A stretch of DNA of 64,000 bases from a virus, in IMG/VR virus record IMGVR_UViG_3300009103_000003, positions 62,001 to 126,000 of that record; one strand, given 5' to 3'. Shown here piece after piece: positions 42,642-51,817 of this stretch. Under the pieces are notes generated by a model that was given only the letters and a program-made list of their open reading frames with translations, was not told the DNA's origin and made no database searches. The position numbers were made by a program, and so were the translations under genes. Positions within the stretch are counted from its first letter, which is position 1. Each line of letters begins with the position of its first letter.

Positions 42642-43151
42642 ATGAACGCACTAGAAAAATATGCAGCCAAGAAAAAGCTTACCGAAAAGCTTGTTGAATT
42701 CATCGGAAAGGTTGGACCAAAACATAAGTCCGATGCCGCTGAACGTTTAGCGAAAGCTCAGAAGGCTGCGAAGAATCGACCTAAGGCCAACAAAGGCACT
42801 ACTTCGCAGAAGAAAAGAAAGAAGAAGATTATCGCTGGCCAGAACGAACGCGTAGAAAGCGCCAAGGCTGGTGTGAGTCAAGCAGCCAAAGATTCGTCTC
42901 GCGCACGTAAGCAGGTAGCTGGCGGGTTTGCTGGCTTGGCTGGTTTAGCTGGGCTAGGACTCGGAGCAAAAGCTCTCGGTAAGCGTTCTGCTGGAAAGAC
43001 AGCCATCAAAGGAACTCAGTCCGCTGCTAAGCGACTTGGGGACATGGCGCGTAAACACAAGAAGCCCCTCGCAGTTGGGGGTGGAGTCACAGGCGGTGCT
43101 GTAGCACTTAATCAAATTCTTAAGGATAAGAAGAGCAAGAAGGCGGCTTAA
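42642..43151 (+). CDS. Very basic putative internal protein with LEKYA tag
   Basis: 169 residues, Lys/Ala/Gly-rich, begins MNALEKYAAKKKL (tag at 4-8), has a glycine-zipper stretch (GGFAGLAGLAGLGLGAKALG) and a basic end. Composition suits a DNA-binding internal head protein. The stop TAA is followed at once, in the same frame, by the TTG start of the next gene. Confidence 0.62.
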   Translation: MNALEKYAAKKKLTEKLVEFIGKVGPKHKSDAAERLAKAQKAAKNRPKANKGTTSQKKRKKKIIAGQNERVESAKAGVSQAAKDSSRARKQVAGGFAGLAGLAGLGLGAKALGKRSAGKTAIKGTQSAAKRLGDMARKHKKPLAVGGGVTGGAVALNQILKDKKSKKAA

Positions 43152-44057
43152 TTGTTAGAGGTCACAAACATACGTATTCGCAGCTTTGACCTAGGTCATC
43201 TAGATGTCTATTGGGACATCGAGCCTAGTTTCGAAGATATTAGCGATTATGAATTTGTTGTCGAGAGATCCGACAATGAGTTTGGGCCGTACTATGATCT
43301 GACCGTCCCAATTATTGACCGGTACCACGTAAGAGACACATCAGTTCGCGGACACAAAAACTACTATAATAAAGTTTACTACCGTGTCCGGGTTCAAAAG
43401 CGTGGCAGCACAGAGCAGGCCGTCTACCCAGAAGTGGGTGGGGTAAAATTAGCGGCTATGCCGGATCTCGCTGCTTTGGAAATGGCAAGATTAAATAACC
43501 TAAAATTGAAAGAATTTTCAGGAAGAAAAATCTGGGTTTTTCCAAAAAAACAGTCCGGAGGGCGCTGTGCGCTATGTTGGGACCGTGTTGCGCAAAGACG
43601 AACTAGATCAGGTTGCGCTACGTGCTACGACACAAGCTGGGTTGGGGGTTATCATGCTCCTGTACAAACTTATGGAATGATTGTTTCTCCAAATGAACAA
43701 ACAATCCATGCGAACTTTGGAGAGGTCCAAACAGAGAATACAACTCTCATGTTGGGCAACTACCCGGAAATCTCAGAGGGCGATTTGATTATTGAGGCCG
43801 AAAACATTAGATGGAGAGTCGCTTCAACACTTGCAAAGGTGAAGAAGTCTCGCGCACTAATTCGGCAGCAAGTGGCTATCCATCGTGTACCTACCTCAGA
43901 TATAGAATATCGAATTCCGCTAAACTTGACTGACGAAGAAATAAAAGATTTGGTAGCCTCGCCCGAAAGAAATTATACAAACCCACAGACAATGGAGAGC
44001 ACGAAGCTTTCTAATGTTCTTGATAATGTGTTCGGTAAGGGGCAGGTAGCGCTATGA
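43152..44057 (+). CDS. Neck protein with FN3-like N-terminus and zinc site
   Basis: 301 residues. TTG start at 43152 directly after the previous stop codon, in the same frame, with AAGAAGG upstream. Residues 1-95 look like a fibronectin-III or Ig-like sandwich (LDVYWDIEPSFEDISDYEFVV; YYRVRVQKRG). Two CxxC pairs (CALC and CATC, near residues 140-160) make a zinc site; a beta-rich domain follows. The location before the tail-completion and sheath genes suggests a neck or head-closure role. Not identified with a known family. Confidence 0.6.
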   Translation: MLEVTNIRIRSFDLGHLDVYWDIEPSFEDISDYEFVVERSDNEFGPYYDLTVPIIDRYHVRDTSVRGHKNYYNKVYYRVRVQKRGSTEQAVYPEVGGVKLAAMPDLAALEMARLNNLKLKEFSGRKIWVFPKKQSGGRCALCWDRVAQRRTRSGCATCYDTSWVGGYHAPVQTYGMIVSPNEQTIHANFGEVQTENTTLMLGNYPEISEGDLIIEAENIRWRVASTLAKVKKSRALIRQQVAIHRVPTSDIEYRIPLNLTDEEIKDLVASPERNYTNPQTMESTKLSNVLDNVFGKGQVAL

Positions 44058-44689
44058 CTTCGTCTGTCACAAAAATAAATACCGATCCGACCCCATTCTC
44101 AGTGCCAGATGATTGTCTTCATGTGGCAACTAGAGCGTGGCTTATTTGGTTGCAGGGACTGTTTCGCACTCGACCTAGTGGTCATTACCGCTGGAGTGCT
44201 AATATGGATGAAACAGAGATTGTTATAACCGACCAAAACCCTGATAAGATCGAGAAGACGAATGTTCGTCCAGTTATTGCCACAGCCCGAGGACCGGCTA
44301 CTTGGGCAGGCACATCAATGGGGCAATCAATCCAACATAGTTTGGACTCCCCAGCGAAGACTTATACAGATATTATTGGTACCTCAATGACACTAAGTAT
44401 TGTAGCCAGAGAGGGTTTAGAGGCCCAAAACCTCGCTTATTTTATTTTTCGTATGATCCCTGTGTTTAAGGCCTCCATTCAGAGGCTTGGAAGAATACAC
44501 GCAATTAGTAACAGCATAACTTTGACACAAGAAAGTCAGCAGGGAGCCCTAGTTCCAGGATCATCGTCCCCAGAATGGAAGATGATTCAAGTAATTATAC
44601 CTTTCTATATTCAGGATGTAGTAACTGCTGATGAGAAGGACTTCTACTCATTAATGAGATCGGTTAATCTACATATGGGTTTGGAATAG
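44054..44689 (+). CDS. Tail-terminator/completion-like protein
   Basis: 211 residues, ATGA overlap with previous gene. Alpha/beta composition with an amphipathic AQNLAYFIFRMIPVF helix and beta strands around VTADEKDFYSLM. Position immediately before the sheath gene is where myoviruses encode the tail terminator or head-tail joining protein. Assignment is by position. Confidence 0.5.
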   Translation: MTSSVTKINTDPTPFSVPDDCLHVATRAWLIWLQGLFRTRPSGHYRWSANMDETEIVITDQNPDKIEKTNVRPVIATARGPATWAGTSMGQSIQHSLDSPAKTYTDIIGTSMTLSIVAREGLEAQNLAYFIFRMIPVFKASIQRLGRIHAISNSITLTQESQQGALVPGSSSPEWKMIQVIIPFYIQDVVTADEKDFYSLMRSVNLHMGLE

Positions 44690-44711
44690 AGCCCCAACAG
44701 GAGTGATAAAT

Positions 44712-47700
44712 ATGGCAACGCTTCCACGACCCGGCGTAGAGATTTCCCAGGAAATCATCGTAGAATCGCCCACCGTCTTGACACCAGCACTGGTGCCTTG
44801 CATCGTTGGGCCCTGCTTTCAGATTGTTGACCCAATCGATGAAGACGGGGCTCTTAACCCACAGGCATCAGTATCAACTGCTGCCCGTGCAGTCAGCACT
44901 GCTGATCTGAACGAACCGCTGAATCTTCGCGGTCGTGAGTTCATTATTTCCGTTAATAATGGCGCAGATCAGATCATTAGCATGCCTGCGGCAGTTAATG
45001 GTGACTTCTCCATGAGCTTTGCCTTGGTCGTCAACACGATCAATAAGCAACTTACTGGTGCTATCGCTGAAATCACTCCCGGCGTAGTAGACGGTGTTGC
45101 TCAACCAAGCAGGCTTGTGTTCAGAACGAACGCTAAGGGACCAACCGCTGCTGTACTGCTAAAGGCGCACCCTGCTGGCGCAGCGTCTTCCGCTTATGGC
45201 GCAGGACCCGATGATATCGTTCAGATGAACGCTCTTGAGGGGATTAATATTACGGGACAGACGAACTACACGAACGTCGCCTACAATATCCCTTACACGA
45301 GCATGCCCTCCCCCATGACTAGCGCTGATGAGTGCGTCTGGGCAGGCGACGATATTACTGTTTATAGATTCTTTGCTAATAGTCTGTCCGAGCTATCGAC
45401 CGATAGTGCAACCAATTGGAATGCATTTACTCTTGGCGAGTCCACGGATGGCGGCGGTAACGCCACCTCCAGTGCTCACCAGCCTGTGATTGCTAATGGT
45501 AAGACTGTCCTTTGGGGCAAGCCTGGAACTGGCTCTAAGACAAACACATTGTGCAACCCAGGAACCCCTGCCAGCATCACTATTCCTTTGGCGCACAGCC
45601 TGAGCGCACAATACCCGTCCAGTCTTGTTGCTTGGCCTGATGTGAGTGGTGAAAACTTCTTGCATGTTGAAGCTCTTGGGCTCCAAACATACCTTGCCAC
45701 CCAAACCCCCGCAGATATCGGGAACTGGGTTGGTGCGGCTGGTAATGCCATTAACGTTGTCTTCGCTGAGAACGCGAATTTGACCGTTGCTTGGAACCCT
45801 GCTGGCACATTGACAATCAATTGTGATGAGACACATACGTTTGCTCAATTGGGCGCTGCGTTAGAGGACCCGGCATTTACGGCCTCGATTGCCTCTGACC
45901 TTATTATCACTTATGCGCCCGGACCAGATGCAGAATCCTTTAGAGGCTTCGCTGCTGGTCAGGCTCCCGCTCCGTGGGTTGGCGGTGCTCACACCTTGAA
46001 CCTTCACGGTGGAGCCGACCCAATCAACTTTGGGGTAGACGGCAACAATGCCGGTGGGCCTGCTAGTGGCGACGACGACCGGATGGCTTGGGTTTGTGGC
46101 GCTGTCGAGGTAGGAAACCTTACCGCAGATGCTTTGGGCCTAGGCGGTGAAATCCTCAATGTATCTATTGATGGTGCAGTCCCCTTGGCAATCACTCTTA
46201 CGGGTGGCGCACAGGTAAACACCACTATCAATAACGCTCTAGCCGGTATCGGTGGATGCACTAATGAAAACGTCGTTAACGCCTTGGGCGAGACGATTAG
46301 TGCTTTGCGGATTAACACTGTGTCTCAAAATGGTCACGACTCCACAATCGAGCTTTCCTCTCCGAATGCAGCAGTCATTGAAAGACTGTGGAGTGGGTTT
46401 GCTAGTGGGTCTGACACCATTGCGCAGGTGGCACTCGCAAATGCGGCTACGCCCCCACAGGCTCACGCCTCTCGTAGATTCTTGGTATCGGGTGGTATCG
46501 GAAACGACTACAACCTTCTTGCCCAATCACTTGGTGAGACAGCCATCCAGAATGGCTCCTTGACCATGATGGTCGATGGGCTTGCATTGGCGTCTCTCCG
46601 CTCTGGCCAAGTTAGTGACGCAGATGTTCTTGCAGCTTCTGCCGGTATGACTTGGGGAGCCGCAGTACCTTGTACGATTACAACCCAAACGGGTAACGAT
46701 GTAATCAACCTAGACCTTGCTGGAAATGTCTCCGGTGGGAGCGCAACCGTTGCTGACTTGATCGTAGAGATTGACACCCAGCTTCAGGCGGCAGGAAACA
46801 CTGGTGGCGAAGTTATTTGTCACGAAGCAAACGGTAGGATCTGTATTACCAGAACCTCTACTACCCACGCTGCTGGAGAAGATTGTTCATTTGAAACAGC
46901 CAACGCTGAATTGTCTGCCCTGTTGGGTGCAGGCATGACCACGGGAACGGCTGTCACGGCAGTGACTGAAGCAACCACCCTTATTATTAAGGATGATGGC
47001 GCAGGCAACTCCTTCCAGGTGAAGTCTTCAACCAGTGACCTAACTGGTCCTTGCCCAGCGAACACTCCTGACACAACTTCCGCTGGAGTCATGTCTGAGT
47101 ACTTCCTTGGTGGTGCACAGCTTGGAACGCCGCTTAACCGTGGTTTTGATCTAAGTCTGGCTGAATACTCTACGGGGGACGTGGCTGTTACGTTTGCTGG
47201 TGAGAACCAAAACGGCGCTCCTGCAAACGCTCTCCCATGCTCTTTTGCTCTTACGCCCGCTTCTGCGCTAACGATTTCTTACACAAGAAGTTGGCCCTGT
47301 GCATTCGGAGAGTCTTCTCCTTCGTATACCTCGCGTCTTTTCCACGGTCGAAGCAATCGGGTTATGACGAGTGATATGCTCTGGAATAAGGGCTCCGTCC
47401 TAGGTCGAGTTGTTCAAGTTAACAACTGGGCAATTGCTGGCGGATTCCCTGGAGCGGAATTGGTCATCTCTGAATTCGCCGCTGAAAAGGGCGTACATCT
47501 TGATGGTTGGTATGTTGTTGCAGAGAACCTTATTGGTGGAACCACCGATGACGCTGGTAACAACATTAGACCTGAACCAGAAGCAGAGTTTAATGATCTA
47601 ACCCAGGTCTACTCAATCAAGCCCGGTGTTAACCGAAATGCTCAAGGCATCGCGGCAGCGGGGTCGAGTGCTCCTGTTTATGCTCAGGTAAAGGCTCTCC

Positions 47701-49166
47701 GTAAGGATGTTACAGCCGATACTGCTAACCCAGGTCTTTTGGTGTTCTCTAGTGCCTCCGAGGTTGAAAGCCTCATTGGTCCTATTGATCCTTCTAACCC
47801 GTTGGCTTTCGGTCTCTACCTCGCATTCTTGAATACCTCTAACATTAACGTTAGCGCGTTCGGTGTTAGTAACGTGACTCCAGACGCTCCAAACGGAACG
47901 CTAGAGGCATACGCGGAGGCCCTTGATTTCTTGGCCCTCAACGAAGTCTATGCTCTTGCTCCGATGACGGACGACATGGAAGTCTTCAAGAAGTTTAGTC
48001 TTCACGTATCGGATTCGTCTGAGCCTCTGGCCAAGCATGAGCGAATGTTCTTATGCTGTCCTTCCCTCCCAACCGAAGAAGGATCTTCCTTGGTTGGTTC
48101 GGCAGACTTCAAGCTCTCTGACATTGGTGGCGGTAAGTTTGAACTCACCATCGCTGACGAGGCTGCTGCGGCTGCATTCAATATCCCGATGGCTATTGAT
48201 GGAAAGACAAATGCTGGCGGTAGTGTCCTTGGTGGCGGGAATGGTTCCTCATACCTCCCCTCGGACGGTATCTACGTAGACCGCGAAGGTGATGCATTTA
48301 GGTACTTGATTACCGGGACGCCCTCAGCGGACACGGTAGTTATTGAAACTGGCGATGTTTACGTTCCTGGCCTCTTTGGTCCAGCTACTTCCGGTAATGA
48401 TGATAGTTATTACCGAACGGGTACTGACGCTCTTGCGAATCTGTCTACTTTTGAATCCGATGGGGAGCTTTGCACCCTTAAGATTCGTCAGGCGGCAATT
48501 GACATGAGCGGAACCGCTGGGAAGCTCAAGGCTTGTGAGACTCTTGCAGAGATTGCTGGTGGACCTACCGGGTTTCAGAATCGAAGAATGGTTATGGTTC
48601 AACCCGAGCAGGTTGGGACCACCGTAAATGGTCTAGAGGTATTGGTTCCGGGGCACTTCTTGTGTGCTGGTATTGCTGGCATGATTGGCCAGCAGAACCC
48701 ATCTCAACCGTTTACCAATTTGCCGATGGTTGGCTTCACAAGACCTGTTGGTTCAAGCGATATTTTCAGCGAGAATCAAATGGCAACTGCTGCGGCTGGC
48801 GGTATCTACTGGGTCATTCAGGATACCCCTGGAGCCCCAATGGCTTCACGCCATCAGCTTACAACGGACGTGTCTTCTCTGAAGTCGCGTGAGTTGTCTA
48901 TTCTTAAAGCGGTTGATTTCGTGGCCAAGCTCATCCGAGCCCAGCTTCGTCGTTACATCGGAAGAAACAACATCACACAACAATTGCTAGAGACTGTTTC
49001 GCTCACAGCGCAAGCGGCTTTGGCTAGTGTGGCAGGCTCCGTGGTGGCGAGAGCTACTCTAGATTCTCTAGAGCAGTCCGCTAATAGCCCGGATGAAATT
49101 TTAGCAACGATTTCTATTACGCCATTTTACCCGGCCAATAGAATCAAGATTACAATCGTCGTATAA
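44712..49166 (+). CDS. Giant contractile tail sheath protein
   Basis: 1,484 residues from ATG 44712 with AGGAG upstream (a GTG nine bases before is less likely). The N-terminus LPRPGVEISQEIIVESP and the C-terminus (REL near a DFVAKLIRAQLRRYIGRNN segment, then NRIKITIVV) are those of phage sheath proteins, whose C-terminal strand joins subunits. Usual sheaths are 350-700 residues. The extra length comes from several inserted, surface-type domains sharing a pattern (beta strands, LVVNTINKQLTG-like helix, then strand), seen near residues 80-160, 330-420, 440-560 and 620-740. These may decorate the tail outside. Confidence 0.82.
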   Translation: MATLPRPGVEISQEIIVESPTVLTPALVPCIVGPCFQIVDPIDEDGALNPQASVSTAARAVSTADLNEPLNLRGREFIISVNNGADQIISMPAAVNGDFSMSFALVVNTINKQLTGAIAEITPGVVDGVAQPSRLVFRTNAKGPTAAVLLKAHPAGAASSAYGAGPDDIVQMNALEGINITGQTNYTNVAYNIPYTSMPSPMTSADECVWAGDDITVYRFFANSLSELSTDSATNWNAFTLGESTDGGGNATSSAHQPVIANGKTVLWGKPGTGSKTNTLCNPGTPASITIPLAHSLSAQYPSSLVAWPDVSGENFLHVEALGLQTYLATQTPADIGNWVGAAGNAINVVFAENANLTVAWNPAGTLTINCDETHTFAQLGAALEDPAFTASIASDLIITYAPGPDAESFRGFAAGQAPAPWVGGAHTLNLHGGADPINFGVDGNNAGGPASGDDDRMAWVCGAVEVGNLTADALGLGGEILNVSIDGAVPLAITLTGGAQVNTTINNALAGIGGCTNENVVNALGETISALRINTVSQNGHDSTIELSSPNAAVIERLWSGFASGSDTIAQVALANAATPPQAHASRRFLVSGGIGNDYNLLAQSLGETAIQNGSLTMMVDGLALASLRSGQVSDADVLAASAGMTWGAAVPCTITTQTGNDVINLDLAGNVSGGSATVADLIVEIDTQLQAAGNTGGEVICHEANGRICITRTSTTHAAGEDCSFETANAELSALLGAGMTTGTAVTAVTEATTLIIKDDGAGNSFQVKSSTSDLTGPCPANTPDTTSAGVMSEYFLGGAQLGTPLNRGFDLSLAEYSTGDVAVTFAGENQNGAPANALPCSFALTPASALTISYTRSWPCAFGESSPSYTSRLFHGRSNRVMTSDMLWNKGSVLGRVVQVNNWAIAGGFPGAELVISEFAAEKGVHLDGWYVVAENLIGGTTDDAGNNIRPEPEAEFNDLTQVYSIKPGVNRNAQGIAAAGSSAPVYAQVKALRKDVTADTANPGLLVFSSASEVESLIGPIDPSNPLAFGLYLAFLNTSNINVSAFGVSNVTPDAPNGTLEAYAEALDFLALNEVYALAPMTDDMEVFKKFSLHVSDSSEPLAKHERMFLCCPSLPTEEGSSLVGSADFKLSDIGGGKFELTIADEAAAAAFNIPMAIDGKTNAGGSVLGGGNGSSYLPSDGIYVDREGDAFRYLITGTPSADTVVIETGDVYVPGLFGPATSGNDDSYYRTGTDALANLSTFESDGELCTLKIRQAAIDMSGTAGKLKACETLAEIAGGPTGFQNRRMVMVQPEQVGTTVNGLEVLVPGHFLCAGIAGMIGQQNPSQPFTNLPMVGFTRPVGSSDIFSENQMATAAAGGIYWVIQDTPGAPMASRHQLTTDVSSLKSRELSILKAVDFVAKLIRAQLRRYIGRNNITQQLLETVSLTAQAALASVAGSVVARATLDSLEQSANSPDEILATISITPFYPANRIKITIVV

Positions 49167-49183
49167 GTCGAAGGAGTGTTACA

Positions 49184-50032
49184 ATGGGAAGCAGCAGTTT
49201 TGGGTCAGCAAGAAGACCGTCAGGAAAGAAGTTTCGTGATGGGACTATCGCGGAAGCGTTAGATGACCTTTATAGTGATATTGATGGAGCTTTTTCGGTA
49301 GCGGAAACTACCGGGGCTGCTCTTAGAGCAAACCTCCATATGGACGTGGTTCCTACGGCTGGTGACACTGTAAGCATTGGCGCGGACACCTATGAATTTC
49401 GTGGCGCGGCTGGACAGATGAGCAACGATGCTTTCATCGGTGTTCTTATTGGCGGCGATGCTCAGACAAGCTTGGCCAACCTGGGGAACGCTATTAATGG
49501 CGCTGGAACCGGAGCAACTGATGGCATTTTAGATAATGCTGGAACCGCTCCTTGCGCTCTTGTGAATGGTACTGAGCCCATTGGGGCGCTCGCTCCTGGT
49601 GCTAATGACATGCCCATTACATGTCTCGGCCCAGATGGGACAGAGACCGCTGGGTTTCCCGCTGCCAATATTGTCCTGGCGGACAACCTTAGTGACGGGG
49701 GCGACCAGTTTAATCTCCCTGCTCTTCCCGCAGCCAGTACGACGCAAACAGGTTCAAGATCTTGTGTTGTTGGCCCAGTGACTTATGACGCTGTGACTGT
49801 TGTTGCAGGTTCGCCTAGAACTATTGAGGGGGTCTTACCCTTTCTGCCTAGGACTCATACTATCGCTGTGTCCGGTGCTGCTGGCGTGGATGTTGCCACT
49901 GCGGGCGTCGCCGTTACTTACGCAGGCGGCGGCGGTGGTGCGGCTTATATAATCGATATTGGCGCTGGCGTAGACGCAGGTAGCCTTACCGCTGATGGTA
50001 CAGAATCCGTCACGGTAGTTTTCTTTGAATAG
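49184..50032 (+). CDS. Tail-associated protein sharing a sheath-type insert domain
   Basis: 282 residues. Contains the phage-common pattern GDTVSIGADTYEFRG followed by TSLANLGNAINGAG, close in form to the insert domains of the sheath. C-terminal half is Gly/Ala/Val beta-rich. N-terminus is basic. Possibly a sheath-decorating or tail-fibre-like protein. Starts 17 nt after sheath with AAGGAG. Confidence 0.6.
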   Translation: MGSSSFGSARRPSGKKFRDGTIAEALDDLYSDIDGAFSVAETTGAALRANLHMDVVPTAGDTVSIGADTYEFRGAAGQMSNDAFIGVLIGGDAQTSLANLGNAINGAGTGATDGILDNAGTAPCALVNGTEPIGALAPGANDMPITCLGPDGTETAGFPAANIVLADNLSDGGDQFNLPALPAASTTQTGSRSCVVGPVTYDAVTVVAGSPRTIEGVLPFLPRTHTIAVSGAAGVDVATAGVAVTYAGGGGGAAYIIDIGAGVDAGSLTADGTESVTVVFFE

Positions 50033-50064
50033 TTAGGGAATAAACCCGTTTAGGAGGATTTGAA

Positions 50065-50823
50065 ATGCCCGGATTAAGTGATTGGTCACCGTACAAAACT
50101 CATGTGCAGGGTGGCTTGCGAGAAGGTAACTTCCTAAACGGGCAGTTTATCCTTGTATGTGCAGGACCCCCATTTTTCTCTCAATTGGCGTCTGTAGAAG
50201 ATGCGGCAGTTTTCCCAATCGGGTTAACGCAGAATGTCGCTCTCTCGCAGAACAAGGCCATCAGCCGTATCTTTGAAATTGGTTCTGATCGAAGCTATTT
50301 CATCTCCGGTCGAAGTGTTGGTCAGTTGTCTCTAGGTCGCGTTGTGTACCACGGACCCTCCCTTCTCAGGGCTCTGTACGCTTACTACAACACAGCCGAT
50401 GATAACTCCCCCGGTGGTTATGCTATCGATAGTCTTTCAGGCTCTCCGACTAGCGCGGGTATTGCCCCGTTTACTACCACGGGCTCTGGTGTCAGTAGCT
50501 CCCTTCACTCTGTGAAAGTTCCTCCTGGCTACGGGAACATGTTCCTGAACTTGGCCTCGGACCTATTCAGTCAGCCGCTCGGTCTCATGCTTATCTTTAA
50601 GGATAACGCAGAGAACAACGTTGCTTCTGTGTACCTTGATCAGTGTTATGTGCCTCAGCACTCTATCGCTGTTGACGCGCAGGGTCTCATTGTTCAGGAG
50701 TCCGTAGGCATTCAATACGAAAGAATGCAGCCGATTAAGCAGACTCAAATTTCGTTACTCCATCCTATTCTAGAAGACGCAACAGGTGGGTTCGCGCCTC
50801 CTGCTGGCGGAACACTAGACTAA
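50065..50823 (+). CDS. Tail tube-like protein
   Basis: 252 residues. Encoded two genes after the sheath, as in most myoviruses; begins with GLSDWSPYKTHV and contains SRIFEIGSDRSYFISGRSVGQLSLGRV, resembling the strands of tube proteins of large phages. AGGAGG precedes the ATG. No tape-measure gene follows, so tail genes must continue elsewhere. Confidence 0.65.
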   Translation: MPGLSDWSPYKTHVQGGLREGNFLNGQFILVCAGPPFFSQLASVEDAAVFPIGLTQNVALSQNKAISRIFEIGSDRSYFISGRSVGQLSLGRVVYHGPSLLRALYAYYNTADDNSPGGYAIDSLSGSPTSAGIAPFTTTGSGVSSSLHSVKVPPGYGNMFLNLASDLFSQPLGLMLIFKDNAENNVASVYLDQCYVPQHSIAVDAQGLIVQESVGIQYERMQPIKQTQISLLHPILEDATGGFAPPAGGTLD

Positions 50824-50835
50824 CTCGGAGTACAT

Positions 50836-51168
50836 ATGGACAAGGCCCTCGAAACAGCAAGCACTATACCGGAGTACTCTACCCTTCTTATTGTGTTGTT
50901 TCTTTGTGGTGTTATTTCCTATGGGATCACACAAGTTGTGAAAATCCCGTGCAGGAAGTACATCGGACCAGATATCAACTCAAAAGACCCGTGGTATTGG
51001 CAACTAATATTCCGGTTGATCCCATTAGCTGTTGGGGCCGGTACGGGGATGTTATTTATTCACTGGCCGTGGGGCGCTTCTGTTGGGTTAGTAGGGGCCA
51101 TTCTAAATGTGGCTCTGTATAAGCAGACATCAACAATCATAAGCAGCTTTAATCCGACTAAGAGGTAA
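50836..51168 (+). CDS. Small multi-pass membrane protein, holin candidate
   Basis: 110 residues. Three hydrophobic segments: about 18-36 (LLIVLFLCGVISYGITQVV), 57-75 (LIFRLIPLAVGAGTGMLF) and 78-95 (WGASVGLVGAILNVALY). Size and topology fit a class I holin. The next small gene also has a membrane segment, supporting a lysis pair. No muralytic enzyme is adjacent; the transglycosylase is at the far right. Confidence 0.55.
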   Translation: MDKALETASTIPEYSTLLIVLFLCGVISYGITQVVKIPCRKYIGPDINSKDPWYWQLIFRLIPLAVGAGTGMLFIHWPWGASVGLVGAILNVALYKQTSTIISSFNPTKR

Positions 51169-51171
51169 ATT

Positions 51172-51306
51172 ATGTTTGATACGATTATGTGGACCACCGC
51201 AGCGGTGGCCCCGATTTCTTATTTTCTAGGCAGCACACACGCTATCGGCAAACTCTTTGGTTACGCTAAAGATAAGTTTAGTGGGCTACTAGGGAAGCTG
51301 AAGTAA
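51172..51306 (+). CDS. 44-residue membrane peptide
   Basis: ATG 51172 follows GAGG. The product begins MFDTIMWTTAAVAPISYFLG, i.e. one hydrophobic segment, then a basic amphipathic tail ending GLLGKLK. It could be an antiholin, a small tail protein or a membrane-active peptide. The gene lies 3 nt after the holin candidate, so it is probably co-translated. Confidence 0.5.
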   Translation: MFDTIMWTTAAVAPISYFLGSTHAIGKLFGYAKDKFSGLLGKLK

Positions 51307-51322
51307 ACGCCGAAGAAAGTAG

Positions 51323-51493
51323 ATGACCCGACAGTGCAACCACTGCGAGTCTTACTTCTACCAATCGGACGGAAATATCTATTGTCCGTACTGCTGGTCA
51401 ATTCCTAGGCAGAGAATACGCTATACCAATTGTGGCACCTGCGCCTATAGCAACCCCAACGATGGTCCAAAATACCGGGCTTTCAAATACTGA
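51323..51493 (+). CDS. 56-residue zinc-ribbon protein
   Basis: ATG 51323 lies 16 nt after the previous stop with a weak GAAGAAAG SD. C5-x2-C8 and C21-x2-C24 form a zinc ribbon, with a further CGTC near residue 38. Its last 96 nt overlap the end of the leftward gene 51398-51817. The Cys pattern is mostly before or independent of the overlap, so a real gene is likely but not certain. Confidence 0.5.
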   Translation: MTRQCNHCESYFYQSDGNIYCPYCWSIPRQRIRYTNCGTCAYSNPNDGPKYRAFKY

Positions 51494-51817
51494 TGGTTTT
51501 GGTATCGGCTTAGCCATTAGAACGTCTATCTGATTTGACAAGTCTAGAGACCGCTGCCTCTCGCTTTTTAAGACAAGCTCATAGTAGTTTTTCTGACTTA
51601 AAAAGAGGTCTTGGTTGTATTTAAGCTCTAGCTTGAGTTTCGGAATATCCATGCGCAGACAGCGAAGACCTTCTTCTGCGGCTGACGTTGGGAGAAGTAC
51701 ACCCTTACATGGTGACGTAACAGCGGTAGGGGTTTCACACTCTTGTGCGAATGCCGTTGCAGGCATAGACAAGACGATCAACATTACAGACAAATAAACA
51801 CTAATCAGACTTCTCAT
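51398..51817 (-). CDS. Exported coiled-coil protein with C-terminal membrane anchor
   Basis: 139 residues; strong GGGGAGG SD. An N-terminal signal peptide (MRSLISVYLSVMLIVLSMPA, likely cut after AFA) precedes Cys-containing and coiled-coil parts (residues 55-100) and a C-terminal membrane helix (FWTIVGVAIGAGATIGIAY). It overlaps the end of the coiled-coil membrane gene upstream by 17 nt. The pair could form a spanin-like or envelope complex, but no lipobox is present, so canonical Rz1 is unlikely. Confidence 0.6.
   Translation of the reverse strand: MRSLISVYLSVMLIVLSMPATAFAQECETPTAVTSPCKGVLLPTSAAEEGLRCLRMDIPKLKLELKYNQDLFLSQKNYYELVLKSERQRSLDLSNQIDVLMAKPIPKPSVFESPVFWTIVGVAIGAGATIGIAYSLPRN

Noticed and set aside
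51398-51817. Outer-membrane spanin lipoprotein
   Set aside because: The only early Cys lies after AFAQE without a lipobox, and a C-terminal membrane helix is present.
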